From: Lachnospiraceae bacterium
Lineage (GTDB): Bacteria; Bacillota; Clostridia; Lachnospirales; Lachnospiraceae
Length of the DNA stretch: 64,000 nt
Direction of reading: 5' to 3'
Assembly: GCA_016283575.1 (NCBI GenBank)
Contig: JAEEND010000007.1
Coordinates: forward strand, 1 to 64,000
Made by a program: the position numbers and the translations under genes. Positions within the stretch are counted from its first letter, which is position 1. Each line of letters starts with the position of its first letter. This document shows, piece by piece, positions 1-8,777 of the stretch. The notes below the pieces were generated by a model. The model did no database searches. It saw only the letters and a list, made by a program, of their open reading frames with translations, and was not told the DNA's origin.

Positions 1-639
1 GATGATCCCGGTAACTTTAAAATGTTCTATGTGCAAAGTCTGTGCGCAGTTAAGATCCACGAAAAGTACGAAAAGCTCGGAGTTTCCGATGATATTTTTA
101 AAGATACGATGGGATGCTTCAAGCGTTTTGCAGGTGAATGCCTTGTGAGAAACGGAAGCTACTATTTTGATCGAGGCTGGTGGACATATCGGCAGATAAG
201 CATGAATTTAATGAGAATCGGTACTCTTGAATATGAATTCTGTAAATTTCATGGTGAAGATGCCATCAGTGTTCACATTCCGTCAGACGCAGATATGACT
301 GATGGATCTGTTACGGCATCCATTAAAAAGTCTCATGAATTTATTGAAAAGTATTTTCCTGAAAATGCAGGACGCAGATATATGTGTGAGTCCTGGCTTC
401 TCTCTCCCAAGCTAAGAGAGTTTTTACCTGAAACATCGAAGATCCGTAAATTTCAGGATAGATTTGAGATAAAAGAAGTGTTACCAGATAATATGGATTG
501 CCTGGAGTGGCTCTTTAAATCCACTGACAAAGTGCCTTTTGAAAAATTACCGGAAGATACAAGCCTGCAGCGCGCAGTAAAGCCTTTTATAGTTGCCGGC
601 GGTAAGCTTGGTGCAGCTTTCGGAATATTGAAGGCTTGA
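1..639 (+). CDS. GNAT-like acyltransferase, C-terminal part (5' truncated by window edge)
   Basis: The frame is open from the first base (reading D-D-P-G-N-F-K before the first ATG at 22), so the gene starts outside the window and that ATG is internal. The visible 212 residues fit the GNAT-like C-terminal domain of Firmicute acyltransferase-domain proteins (GNAT_C / DUF5596): an EDPGNFK-like opening, a helical segment ending in a MRIGTLEYEF strand, an HIPSDADM segment, and CESWLLSPKLREFLP followed by KIRKFQDRFEI. The family is thought to be N-acyltransferases; the substrate is not known. The gene converges on metH and shares a terminator with it. Family call fairly secure from motif order, function uncertain. 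Confidence 0.75.
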   Translation, partial: DDPGNFKMFYVQSLCAVKIHEKYEKLGVSDDIFKDTMGCFKRFAGECLVRNGSYYFDRGWWTYRQISMNLMRIGTLEYEFCKFHGEDAISVHIPSDADMTDGSVTASIKKSHEFIEKYFPENAGRRYMCESWLLSPKLREFLPETSKIRKFQDRFEIKEVLPDNMDCLEWLFKSTDKVPFEKLPEDTSLQRAVKPFIVAGGKLGAAFGILKA

Positions 640-664
640 TACTAAAGTAATATTTGGTTAGATA

Positions 665-695
665 TAAAAAAGAAGCTCTTTCGAGCTTCTTTTTA
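665..695. terminator. Bidirectional intrinsic terminator between the acyltransferase gene and metH
   Basis: A 10-bp perfect stem (AAAGAAGCTC at 669-678 with GAGCTTCTTT at 683-692) closes a TTTC loop. It has A-rich sequence on the left and T-rich sequence on the right, so it can act on both strands. It lies between the convergent stop codons at 639 and 697. Confidence 0.85.
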
Positions 696-696
696 T

Positions 697-3120
697 TTAT
701 AAGCTTTTTTCTACTTCTTCTGCATATCTTACGGTATCCATGGCATCCTTACAGTACTTATCGGCACCGATCTGATCCGCATATTCCTGTGTGAGAACTG
801 CGCCACCTACCACTACCTTGACCCAAGGAGCCTTCTTTCGAAGCTGCTTTATTGTCTCTTCCATGGCGGGAACGGTTGTGGTCATAAGAGCGCTTAAACC
901 TACCACGGGAGCATGGATCTCTATAGCTTTATCGACGATCACTTCAGGGGGCACGTCTTTTCCTAAATCGTGAACGTCAAAGCCGTAATTTTCAAGGATA
1001 AGCTTAACGATATTCTTACCGATATCGTGGATATCGCCGTGTACCGTAGCGATTATAAAGCTCATACGTTTAGGACCTTCGGAGCCTTTTCCGGCCATTG
1101 CCAGTTTTATTTCTTCAAAAGAAGCCTTGGACGCTTCCGCAGCCATCAATAACTGTGGCAGGAACATGCGCTTTTCTTCGAAGCCCTTACCTACAATATT
1201 AAGAGCAGGAATGATCTCTTCCTGTACTATGGTAAGGGGCTCGGTGCTTGCAAGAAGTTCTTTTGTAATGAGACCTGCTTTATCCTTCAAGCCTCGAACA
1301 ACCGCTTCTTTTAAGGGGGATAAACCTTCAGCGGCTGAGCCTGATGAAATGGTGGCAGCGTCCGGCTTTTGAGCCTTTACTTCCTGCTTTGCGGGAAGTT
1401 TTGATGCGTAATCGATATAGTCGGTGCAGTTTGCATCCATGTCATGCAGAGCCCTGAATGCATAATAAACGCTCATCATCTCTTGAGAATAGGGATTCAT
1501 GATGGCGGCGGAAAGACCTTTTTCAAGAGCATTTCCGAAGAACACCGATGTAACAAGGCTTCGCTCCGGCAAACCAAATGAAACATTGGAAACACCGAGT
1601 GAAGTATTGGCTTTTAGTTCTGTATTTATCCTGTATACTGCTTCGAGGGTGGAAAGAGCCGCCTTCGTATCTGCGCTGATGGTCATGGCAAGGGGATCGA
1701 AGATCAGGTCCTTTTTGTCGATGCCGTATTCTTTAGCTTTTTCTATAATGCGCTTAGCTATTTTCACACGGGTGTCGGCATCTTCGGGGATGCCGTTTTC
1801 ATCAAGGGTCAGCGCCACCACGAAGCCACCGTATTTTTTAACCAAAGGGAACACGTGCTCCATGACTTCGACTTTACCGTTAACGGAATTCACCATGGCC
1901 TTACCGTTATAGCATCTTAAGGCTGATTCCATGGCTTTATAATCCGTGGTATCGAGCTGTAAGGGAAGATCTGATACGGCCTGAAGTTCTTTCACAACCG
2001 TTATCAGCATCTTTTCTTCGTCAATCTCAGGAAGTCCTACGTTAACATCAAGGAGTTGAACTCCCGCGTCCTGCTGCTTAAGGCCTTCGCCTAAGATATA
2101 ATCTATATCATTGTTTCTCAATGCTTCTTTAAAGAGCTTCTTTCCCGTAGGGTTGATACGTTCTCCGATGAGTATGGGTGAGTGACCGAATTCCACCGCA
2201 TGTGTATAGGACGACACCACCGACCGCCCCTTCCGGACCAGGGGGACGGGGTTCATGGTCCATATTTTTTCCACCACCGCCTTTATGTATTCCGGACGGG
2301 TTCCACAGCAGCCACCCGTGATACGCACACCCTTTTTCAATAATTCTTCAATATCTCCGGCAAATTCTTCCGGCAACACATCATAGACTGTCTTACCGTC
2401 AACGCTTCTGGGAAGTCCGGCGTTCGGTTTGATCAACACCGGCACGGAGGCGTATTCCAGATATTCTTCCATGACACCCATGAGCTGCTTGGGGCCGAGA
2501 GAGCAGTTGGCTCCGATGGCATCGGCATGCATTCCTTCGAGCATTGCAACCATGGCGGCGGGAGTGGCTCCCGTCATGAGCTTGCCGTCGCTGCCGTAAG
2601 CATTGGATACAAATACGGGAAGATCCGAATTTTCTTTCGCCGCGAGAAGGGCAGCCTTGGTATCGTAGCTGTCGTTCATGGTTTCTATGAAGATAAGGTC
2701 GGGATTATATTTAGCTCCGGTCTTTACGATCTTTGCATAAAAAGAAACAGCATCTTCGAATTCGAGATCGCCGTAGGGTTTAAGAAGCTTACCGAGAGGT
2801 CCGATATCAAGAGCCACGAACTTTTCGGAAGAAGAAAGAGATTCTTTTGCCGCGGCACGGGCATTTTCAATGGAGGCAGCTATGATCTTATCCAGCTCTT
2901 CGTCATCAAATTTAAGCGGATTGGCACCGAAGGTATTGGTGAGCACCACATTGGAACCTGCGTCGTAGTAGGCTTTGTGAATGTTCTTTATAACTTCGGG
3001 AGCACTTAAATTCATGCGTTCGGGAAGCTCGCCGGGCTTTAATCCCGATTCCTGTAATAATGTTCCCATTCCGCCGTCCAGAATGAGAAAGTGGTCCTTC
3101 ATATAATCTAAAATATGCAT
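697..3120 (-). CDS. metH: Cobalamin-dependent methionine synthase, without activation domain
   Basis: Transfers the methyl group of 5-methyltetrahydrofolate to homocysteine through cobalamin. Domains in order: homocysteine-binding barrel (residues about 1-285) with zinc cysteines in GANCSLGP and GGCCGTRP; pterin-binding barrel (about 310-560, GERINPTGKK and QLDTT); cobalamin cap (about 610-680); and cobalamin-binding domain with the DxHxxG motif (DIHDIG, lower-axial His about 698). At 807 residues it lacks the roughly 330-residue C-terminal reactivation domain of E. coli MetH (about 1,230 residues). That function is encoded separately just upstream. Last gene of the metF / reactivation / metH operon, closed by the hairpin at 665-695. 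Confidence 0.95.
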   Translation of the reverse strand: MHILDYMKDHFLILDGGMGTLLQESGLKPGELPERMNLSAPEVIKNIHKAYYDAGSNVVLTNTFGANPLKFDDEELDKIIAASIENARAAAKESLSSSEKFVALDIGPLGKLLKPYGDLEFEDAVSFYAKIVKTGAKYNPDLIFIETMNDSYDTKAALLAAKENSDLPVFVSNAYGSDGKLMTGATPAAMVAMLEGMHADAIGANCSLGPKQLMGVMEEYLEYASVPVLIKPNAGLPRSVDGKTVYDVLPEEFAGDIEELLKKGVRITGGCCGTRPEYIKAVVEKIWTMNPVPLVRKGRSVVSSYTHAVEFGHSPILIGERINPTGKKLFKEALRNNDIDYILGEGLKQQDAGVQLLDVNVGLPEIDEEKMLITVVKELQAVSDLPLQLDTTDYKAMESALRCYNGKAMVNSVNGKVEVMEHVFPLVKKYGGFVVALTLDENGIPEDADTRVKIAKRIIEKAKEYGIDKKDLIFDPLAMTISADTKAALSTLEAVYRINTELKANTSLGVSNVSFGLPERSLVTSVFFGNALEKGLSAAIMNPYSQEMMSVYYAFRALHDMDANCTDYIDYASKLPAKQEVKAQKPDAATISSGSAAEGLSPLKEAVVRGLKDKAGLITKELLASTEPLTIVQEEIIPALNIVGKGFEEKRMFLPQLLMAAEASKASFEEIKLAMAGKGSEGPKRMSFIIATVHGDIHDIGKNIVKLILENYGFDVHDLGKDVPPEVIVDKAIEIHAPVVGLSALMTTTVPAMEETIKQLRKKAPWVKVVVGGAVLTQEYADQIGADKYCKDAMDTVRYAEEVEKSL

Positions 3121-3183
3121 AAAACCTCCTGTGGCTGCAGATAGCCGAAACTGCCCGGTGCAGGGACCTAATGGCCCGAATGG

Positions 3184-3945
3184 TTACTCTAAACCGATGA
3201 TGGCAGTTACGGATTTGGATGGAGCCATGAGAAAAGAATTGCTTAAGGTTATGCCGAGGCGTTTTTCGGCATTTAACATGTTTAAAATGGGAGCCTGTAC
3301 GGAAATGTCAAGGTCACCGTATCCCGGGGAAAACCTGGGATGAGTATTGATGCTTAAAGCTTTGGCAAGCACTGTCACTTCATCATTAAAAATATCGCAT
3401 AGACTTTCTACTCGCTCTGCACCTATTGCCTGAAGCATCAGAGCCGTAGCAGGTTTGGTGCGCTCAAATCTTCGGATCAGCATGTCTATGTTTGAACCGA
3501 CGGTAGCCGCAAAAAGAATGACTCCGCGGCAGTTTTCAAGGTTTTTGGAAAGATTCTTGGAATCGATAAATGTGTTATATAACGGTGTCTTATCTAAATC
3601 CGACAAGTTTACATAACAATACATGAGTCTGTATGTAAACCCATTAATGCAAAGATTCAGGGTTTCGTCTAAGAGCTCATTAACCGCAGCTGCCTCTGAA
3701 AGCTCCGGACACTTGTGATCTGTACTGAGAGACACCGTGTAATCACATTTGGTGGCACACCTTTCGCATCGCTCTTTAAGCGCGCTGATCAAAGAAATAT
3801 CCGTATCTTTGGAATATTGCTTAAGGTCATAGGCGGGAATCCCGCTGTAACGTAAGATTTCGCCCCGATTGATGGCGGGAGATCCGTACTCTGCATAAAA
3901 TGGTGTGAAATTGTCGGATTTTAACAGTTCCGCCAGGTCTATCAT
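3184..3945 (-). CDS. Methionine synthase activation-domain protein (stand-alone)
   Basis: A 253-residue protein resembling the AdoMet-binding reactivation domain of MetH that some Firmicutes encode as a separate gene. It opens with a GEILRYSGIP-like segment. Its C-terminal part carries LQAIGAERVESLCD and a RFSPGYGDLDI segment, matching the RxSPGYGD signature of the MetH activation domain. The expected role is reductive remethylation of oxidised cobalamin on the partner at 697-3120. Its start overlaps the metF stop by 4 bp (ATGA), and metH begins about 60 bp downstream, so the three genes look translationally linked. The catalytic MetH lacks this domain, which strengthens the call. Confidence 0.85.
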   Translation of the reverse strand: MIDLAELLKSDNFTPFYAEYGSPAINRGEILRYSGIPAYDLKQYSKDTDISLISALKERCERCATKCDYTVSLSTDHKCPELSEAAAVNELLDETLNLCINGFTYRLMYCYVNLSDLDKTPLYNTFIDSKNLSKNLENCRGVILFAATVGSNIDMLIRRFERTKPATALMLQAIGAERVESLCDIFNDEVTVLAKALSINTHPRFSPGYGDLDISVQAPILNMLNAEKRLGITLSNSFLMAPSKSVTAIIGLE

Positions 3946-4832
3946 CGGCCGAAATCCTTTCCGAGAATTGCGGATAAGTTATCTATTATGCCCTTTGCAA
4001 CATCGGGCTTATTCATTGAATATACATGTACATTGGTGATGCCGTTTGCATACAGATCTATGATCTGGTCAGTGGCATAGGCAATACCTGCCTGCTTCAT
4101 GGCTTCAGGGTCCTTGCCGAAATAATCCACCAGGCTCACAAATCTGTGGGGCATGAAGGAGCCTGAAAGCTTAATGGCGCGCTCCACCTGATTTGCGTTG
4201 GTAATGGGCATGATACCGGGAATAACGGGCACCGTAACCCCTGCCTCGCGAAGCTTATACATGAACTGAAAGAAAAGATTATTGTCAAATACCATCTGAG
4301 TGGTGAGGAAGTCAGCTCCTGCTTCAACCTTTTCTTTTAGATGCTTTATATCCTCTTCCTGATTGGGGCTTTCAGGGTGTACTTCCGGGTAACAGGCCGC
4401 ACCGATACAAAAATCTCCGTCACTTTCTTTTAACTCTCGGATCAGCTGAGTTGCATATTTATAGTCACGGTTTTCAAGCCCGGATTCCATAAGCTCAGGA
4501 GTAAGGTCGCCTCGAAGAGCCATGACATTCTTTATTCCTGCTTCTTTCATGGCTTCGATACGATTACGTACCGTTTCTTTATCCGATGATACGCATGTCA
4601 GGTGAGCGAGAGAAGGCACTTTATATTTATTCATGATATTTTTGGCGATCTCCAAAGTGTATTCACTTGTTCCGCCACCGGCACCGTAGGTTACGCTCAT
4701 AAAAGAAGGGCCGAAGGAGGCAATCTCTTCAGTGGCTTTCTTTATGGAATCAAATCCTGATTCTTTCTTGGGAGGAAAAACCTCAAAAGAAAGGGACATA
4801 TTATGTGTGTTTAAAATATCAATGATCTTCAT
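3942..4832 (-). CDS. metF: Methylenetetrahydrofolate reductase
   Basis: Reduces 5,10-methylenetetrahydrofolate to 5-methyltetrahydrofolate, the methyl donor for MetH. The 296-residue protein is a typical FAD-binding barrel. FEVFPPK near residue 18 carries the catalytic Glu; further family motifs are SVTYGAGGG, HLTCV, ALRGD, and QMVFDN followed by PGIMPI. First gene of the methionine operon; the ATG follows a GGGGA ribosome-binding site. The upstream gap (4833-4986) shows no SAM riboswitch or T-box features, only AT-rich DNA with a TACAAT-like -10 on the minus strand. Confidence 0.95.
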   Translation of the reverse strand: MKIIDILNTHNMSLSFEVFPPKKESGFDSIKKATEEIASFGPSFMSVTYGAGGGTSEYTLEIAKNIMNKYKVPSLAHLTCVSSDKETVRNRIEAMKEAGIKNVMALRGDLTPELMESGLENRDYKYATQLIRELKESDGDFCIGAACYPEVHPESPNQEEDIKHLKEKVEAGADFLTTQMVFDNNLFFQFMYKLREAGVTVPVIPGIMPITNANQVERAIKLSGSFMPHRFVSLVDYFGKDPEAMKQAGIAYATDQIIDLYANGITNVHVYSMNKPDVAKGIIDNLSAILGKDFGR

Positions 4833-4986
4833 ATCTGTTCCCCGAAACTATTAAAAATTTCCTGTATTGTAACATATTTTATACATGTATACGCATCTTT
4901 TTAAATAAATATTTATAAAATAAAGCATAAATGGTAAAATTACAAAGACATAGCTTAACATCTTCATTGTTAATTCGGGGGTCATT

Positions 4987-6504
4987 TTGAATCACAAGAC
5001 ACTTTTGCAGGATAAGATAAAAGAAGCTTTGAGTTCCGTGCTGCCAATCATACTGATAGTAGGGGTGCTGACTTTTTTCGCGGCGCCGGTTACCACTGAT
5101 GTAATGCTCGCATTTTTACTGGGAAGCGTATTACTGGTCCTGGGTCTCGGCATCTTCATGTTTGGCTCCGAAAATTCCATGGTGGCAATAGGAAACCATA
5201 TAGGTTCTTCTCTTACCAGATCCAAGAAGCTTTCATTGATCCTCGGGGTGAGCTTGATAATCGGTATCATAATTACCATGGCGGAGCCGGATCTTACGGT
5301 TCTTGCTTCCAATGTTTCCCATATAGATTTTTATATTTTAATATTTACGGTTTCAGTGGGAGTTGGCCTTTTCCTGCTTTTATGCATGGTAAGGATTCTC
5401 TTTGGTATCCCTTTACGGTTGCTTTTACTATTCTTTTACGGCCTTATCTTTATCCTCGCATTTATCTCGGATCCCGATTATATAAGCGTAGCCTTTGATG
5501 CGGGGGGAGTTACCACCGGCCCCATGACAGCGCCGTTTATTATTTCCCTCGGTATCGGTGTTGCTTCTATACGAAGCGATAAGAACGCGGAGGCAGACAG
5601 CTTCGGTCTGGTGGCACTATGCTCCATCGGCCCCATTCTTTCGGTGCTGTTATTAGGTTTCTTTTACCCGGGAGATAAAAAAGAAATAGCAGAGGGACTG
5701 TTAATGCATTATGAAAATACCATGGAGCTTGGAAACACCTATCTTCATGCCGTCCCCACTTATATAAGAGAGGTCTTCACGTCGCTTCTTCCCATATTTG
5801 TGTTCTTTCTTATATTTCAGGCCTTTTCACTTAAACTTAAAAAGGCTCAGTTAGAGAAGATCTTAATAGGCCTCATATTTACATTTATAGGCCTTGTAAT
5901 ATTCTTAACCGGCGTTAACGTAGGTTTTTCGGCTCTGGGAAGGGCCCTGGGCGAGGCACTTGTAAATGACAAAAAAACATATCTCACAGTCCCTGTTTTT
6001 GCGCTCATCGGATGGTTTGTTGTATTGGCAGAGCCTGCGGTAAGAGTGCTTTCAAAGCAGGTTGAAGAAGTGAGCGCGGGAGCGGTGTCCCAGAGATCCA
6101 TGCTTCTTTCCCTTTCCGTATCCATATCCCTTGCCATGGCTCTCTCCATGATAAGGGCTCTTACGGGAATAGGAATTCTGTGGTTTGTGGTGCCGGGATA
6201 CCTTATCGCCCTGGTGCTTATGTTCTTTGTGCCGCCCATTTTCACAGCCATTGCCTTTGACTCGGGCGGAGTTGCGTCGGGTCCCATGTCGGCGACCTTC
6301 ATGCTTCCCTTTGCTATGGGAGTGTGCAGAGCGGTGGGCGGAAATGTCCTGACCGATGCCTTCGGAACCGTCGCCCTTGTGGCACTGATGCCCCTCATTT
6401 CTGTTCAGATCATGGGCATAGTATCGGTGCTTAACAATAAAAAGAAAGAGATCCCCGTTTCGGAGCGCTATTCCGATACCGAGATTATCGAGCTTTGGGA
6501 TTAG
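4987..6504 (+). CDS. DUF1538 multi-pass membrane protein
   Basis: A 505-residue protein with about 12 hydrophobic segments, matching the DUF1538 family of putative permeases. Its halves look like a tandem duplication. An AFDAGGVTTGPMTAPF motif near residue 175 recurs as AFDSGGVASGPMSATF near residue 420, and each copy is followed by an SFGLVAL/AFGTVAL segment and hydrophobic helices. The function is unknown; a transport role regulated by the downstream PII-like protein is inference. The start is a TTG after a GGGGG run, because the next Met codon in frame lies inside the first membrane region. The partner gene follows after 9 bp. Confidence 0.8.
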   Translation: MNHKTLLQDKIKEALSSVLPIILIVGVLTFFAAPVTTDVMLAFLLGSVLLVLGLGIFMFGSENSMVAIGNHIGSSLTRSKKLSLILGVSLIIGIIITMAEPDLTVLASNVSHIDFYILIFTVSVGVGLFLLLCMVRILFGIPLRLLLLFFYGLIFILAFISDPDYISVAFDAGGVTTGPMTAPFIISLGIGVASIRSDKNAEADSFGLVALCSIGPILSVLLLGFFYPGDKKEIAEGLLMHYENTMELGNTYLHAVPTYIREVFTSLLPIFVFFLIFQAFSLKLKKAQLEKILIGLIFTFIGLVIFLTGVNVGFSALGRALGEALVNDKKTYLTVPVFALIGWFVVLAEPAVRVLSKQVEEVSAGAVSQRSMLLSLSVSISLAMALSMIRALTGIGILWFVVPGYLIALVLMFFVPPIFTAIAFDSGGVASGPMSATFMLPFAMGVCRAVGGNVLTDAFGTVALVALMPLISVQIMGIVSVLNNKKKEIPVSERYSDTEIIELWD

Positions 6505-6513
6505 GGAGGGCGC

Positions 6514-7182
6514 ATGAACATTAATCTTCTTATTACAATCTTAAATCGTGGGAACCTGAAGAAGGCCCGTGCCCTTTATGAAAAGAACGAGATCTCGCCC
6601 CTCATCATGATGCTCGGCTCGGGAACCGCAACTCCCGGACAGCTTCGTACACTGGGGCTTGATGCTTCGGAAAAAGCTTTGATCGCAGGCGTGATAGAGG
6701 GAAGCAGGATACATTCTTTTTTCAATAGGGCAAAAAAAGAAATGATGATAGACGTACCCGGTAACGGTGTAATGATGACCGTGCCCATTAAGAGCGTAGC
6801 GGGAGGAAAGACATTGGCATATATGACAAATGACGGAGAATTAAATAAAGAAAAGCCTTCAATGGAATTTAACAATGAACTTATTGTAGTGGTGCTTAAC
6901 AGCGGCTTCACCGATGATGTAATGGATACGGCACGAGAAGCGGGAGCCGGCGGCGGTACCGTAATACATGCCAAGGGGACGGGCGCAAAGCTTGCGAGCA
7001 AATTCTTTGGTGTGAATCTTGCAGAAGAAAAAGAAGTTCTTTTTATTGCGGAGAGAAAGGATAAGAAGAGTAAGATCATGCAGGCCATTGCAGAAAAAAT
7101 GGGCCCGCAGACATCTGCAGGCGCCATTTGCTTTTCGCTTCCCATTTCCGAGATCGCAGGTATCAGAAATCTTGAAGACTAA
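6514..7182 (+). CDS. PII-like signalling protein with two tandem PII domains
   Basis: The 222-residue protein looks like two fused PII-like (GlnB-fold) domains. Residues about 1-105 begin with LLITILNRG and end in GNGVMMTVPIKSVAG. Residues about 115-222 begin with ELIVVVLNSG and end in AGAICFSLPISEIAGI. Each half shows the beta-alpha-beta-beta-alpha-beta pattern, and the second has the GAGGGTVIHAKGTG strand-turn typical of PII-like proteins. PII proteins bind effectors such as adenine nucleotides and gate partner transporters. Tight linkage to the DUF1538 gene makes that membrane protein the likely partner (inference). No PII tyrosine-modification motif is recognisable. Its stop overlaps the convergent gene by 4 bp. 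Confidence 0.8.
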   Translation: MNINLLITILNRGNLKKARALYEKNEISPLIMMLGSGTATPGQLRTLGLDASEKALIAGVIEGSRIHSFFNRAKKEMMIDVPGNGVMMTVPIKSVAGGKTLAYMTNDGELNKEKPSMEFNNELIVVVLNSGFTDDVMDTAREAGAGGGTVIHAKGTGAKLASKFFGVNLAEEKEVLFIAERKDKKSKIMQAIAEKMGPQTSAGAICFSLPISEIAGIRNLED

Positions 7183-8774
7183 TCATTGCTAAAATGGATG
7201 AGTTCCGACATCCCGATCCCGGCGGATGCTACGTAGAACGGAAGGTAATTAAGGAGATATCGTGATCTTGCTTCAAAGAGCATGATAAATAAAAACATAC
7301 CGGTAAGGATCGTAAACACGGAGGAATGAATCAACAGGTTCGCTTCCGTGTTTTTGTTTAAAAGTGTTTTTATGATGAAAATAAAAGCATATAAAACCAC
7401 CATAAACAGGTTAAAGATCCAAAGAAGCTGACTGTCGGTACAGAAATTGATAAAGTACTTACCGCCATCTTCGTAAAAGTCACGTAAAAGTTCCTTATTA
7501 TCGTTTAAATCCTCAAAATCAAAATATCCTATATTAAAAAAGCCCTCTTTGTACCATGAAAAGGTACCATCGTTGAAGGTCATGATCATTTTTCTTTTGT
7601 AAAAATCAATAAGCCCCGGAACTCCCTTTTCTTTCATGCGTTCTTTTGCGAGAGATAATTCCAAAAGCTTTCTGTCGGCGAGATCCATGTCCACATTCTC
7701 GTGAATAAGGTCGTAGCCATCGCCGCTTGACGCGCCGGTCCGCTCTTCATTTAAGCCCATGTAAAGATAGTTGGACCAGGTCGCCCGGTATCTGTCATCG
7801 GGGGTGTAATTTAATGTCTTATACATGTTATTTGTAAAAAGAAGGCCCAGAACGTAGAATCCCAAAACTGAAATCAATAACATGCCAAAAGAAAGAAATC
7901 TTTCTTTAATATCTATTATGAATCGCAGGGTCTCTATCAAGAGGATCGCTATAAGCGCAACATATACCGTGGCTTTTAGTATTCCTCCGAAAAGGCCCGT
8001 TCCTATCGCCAGGGCTAAAAATGCATATCTTACGGGATTCGAAACCTTGCAATACAGCACATAGAAAAAAAGAAGCATTATGGGAAGAAAGATTGAAGCT
8101 ACATCCGTATATGGAATCACTTCCCAGGGTGTAAGCCCCACTATCAATGTAGAAAAGCAAAGCGTAAAAAGAGTCGGAAGCTTCTTTTTGGTAGCAAAAA
8201 ACACCGTAAAGGCACTTAACATTACGGATAGAGAAACCATGAGACACTGAAACTGAACCCAGATAAACTCAAGTTCATAGGGATAATTCTTTAAATCCGC
8301 GGCAAATTCATAGAGCTTAAGAAGCAGGTACATTATGGGAAGATTGTTGGTGAATACAAGGTAGTAGGTCCCATATCCCATGTCACCGCCGGCAAAAATA
8401 TCACGGACCGAATTGGCTATCATTCCGCAGTCCCAGCCGCCGTAGAAACCCATTCTTTTAGCGCTGTAAATGTTAACAAAATAGAGACCTGCGGACACAA
8501 AAACAATAAAAAATATCGTAAAGCCTATGCATAAACGGTGATTCAGACCGGAAAAGCTTTTTGAAAGAATGATCATGATCAGCGCGATGATCATAAAGAC
8601 AATGACGGATACCATAAAAAGCTCTTTATTGCTGTGATAAAGAGTGAGCTTATGCATGGGATTATAGTTTATGTCAAATCCCTTTAAGATCATGGTTATA
8701 AAAACCGGGAGAAAAAGGCACAGGTAAAGTACGGCAGGTAATGTAAAAAGAAGTCTCTTTAATAACTTTGGCAT
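7179..8774 (-). CDS. Polytopic membrane protein, GT-C glycosyltransferase-like
   Basis: A 531-residue protein with about 11-12 hydrophobic segments and a long outside loop in the second half (about residues 325-450). The layout resembles GT-C/PMT-type glycosyltransferases that use lipid-linked sugars. It has a GGWDCGMI motif in the first loop and a LFEARSRYLLNYLPFY segment near the C-terminus, as often seen in such proteins. I do not recognise a specific family, and neither substrate nor acceptor can be read from the sequence. It follows nadE after 3 bp, so it is probably co-transcribed; no functional link is evident. Confidence 0.6.
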   Translation of the reverse strand: MPKLLKRLLFTLPAVLYLCLFLPVFITMILKGFDINYNPMHKLTLYHSNKELFMVSVIVFMIIALIMIILSKSFSGLNHRLCIGFTIFFIVFVSAGLYFVNIYSAKRMGFYGGWDCGMIANSVRDIFAGGDMGYGTYYLVFTNNLPIMYLLLKLYEFAADLKNYPYELEFIWVQFQCLMVSLSVMLSAFTVFFATKKKLPTLFTLCFSTLIVGLTPWEVIPYTDVASIFLPIMLLFFYVLYCKVSNPVRYAFLALAIGTGLFGGILKATVYVALIAILLIETLRFIIDIKERFLSFGMLLISVLGFYVLGLLFTNNMYKTLNYTPDDRYRATWSNYLYMGLNEERTGASSGDGYDLIHENVDMDLADRKLLELSLAKERMKEKGVPGLIDFYKRKMIMTFNDGTFSWYKEGFFNIGYFDFEDLNDNKELLRDFYEDGGKYFINFCTDSQLLWIFNLFMVVLYAFIFIIKTLLNKNTEANLLIHSSVFTILTGMFLFIMLFEARSRYLLNYLPFYVASAGIGMSELIHFSND

Positions 8775-8777
8775 TGT

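Noticed and set aside
4833-4986. SAM riboswitch or T-box before the methionine operon
   Set aside because: No terminator/antiterminator pairing or conserved riboswitch core is visible; the gap is short and AT-rich.
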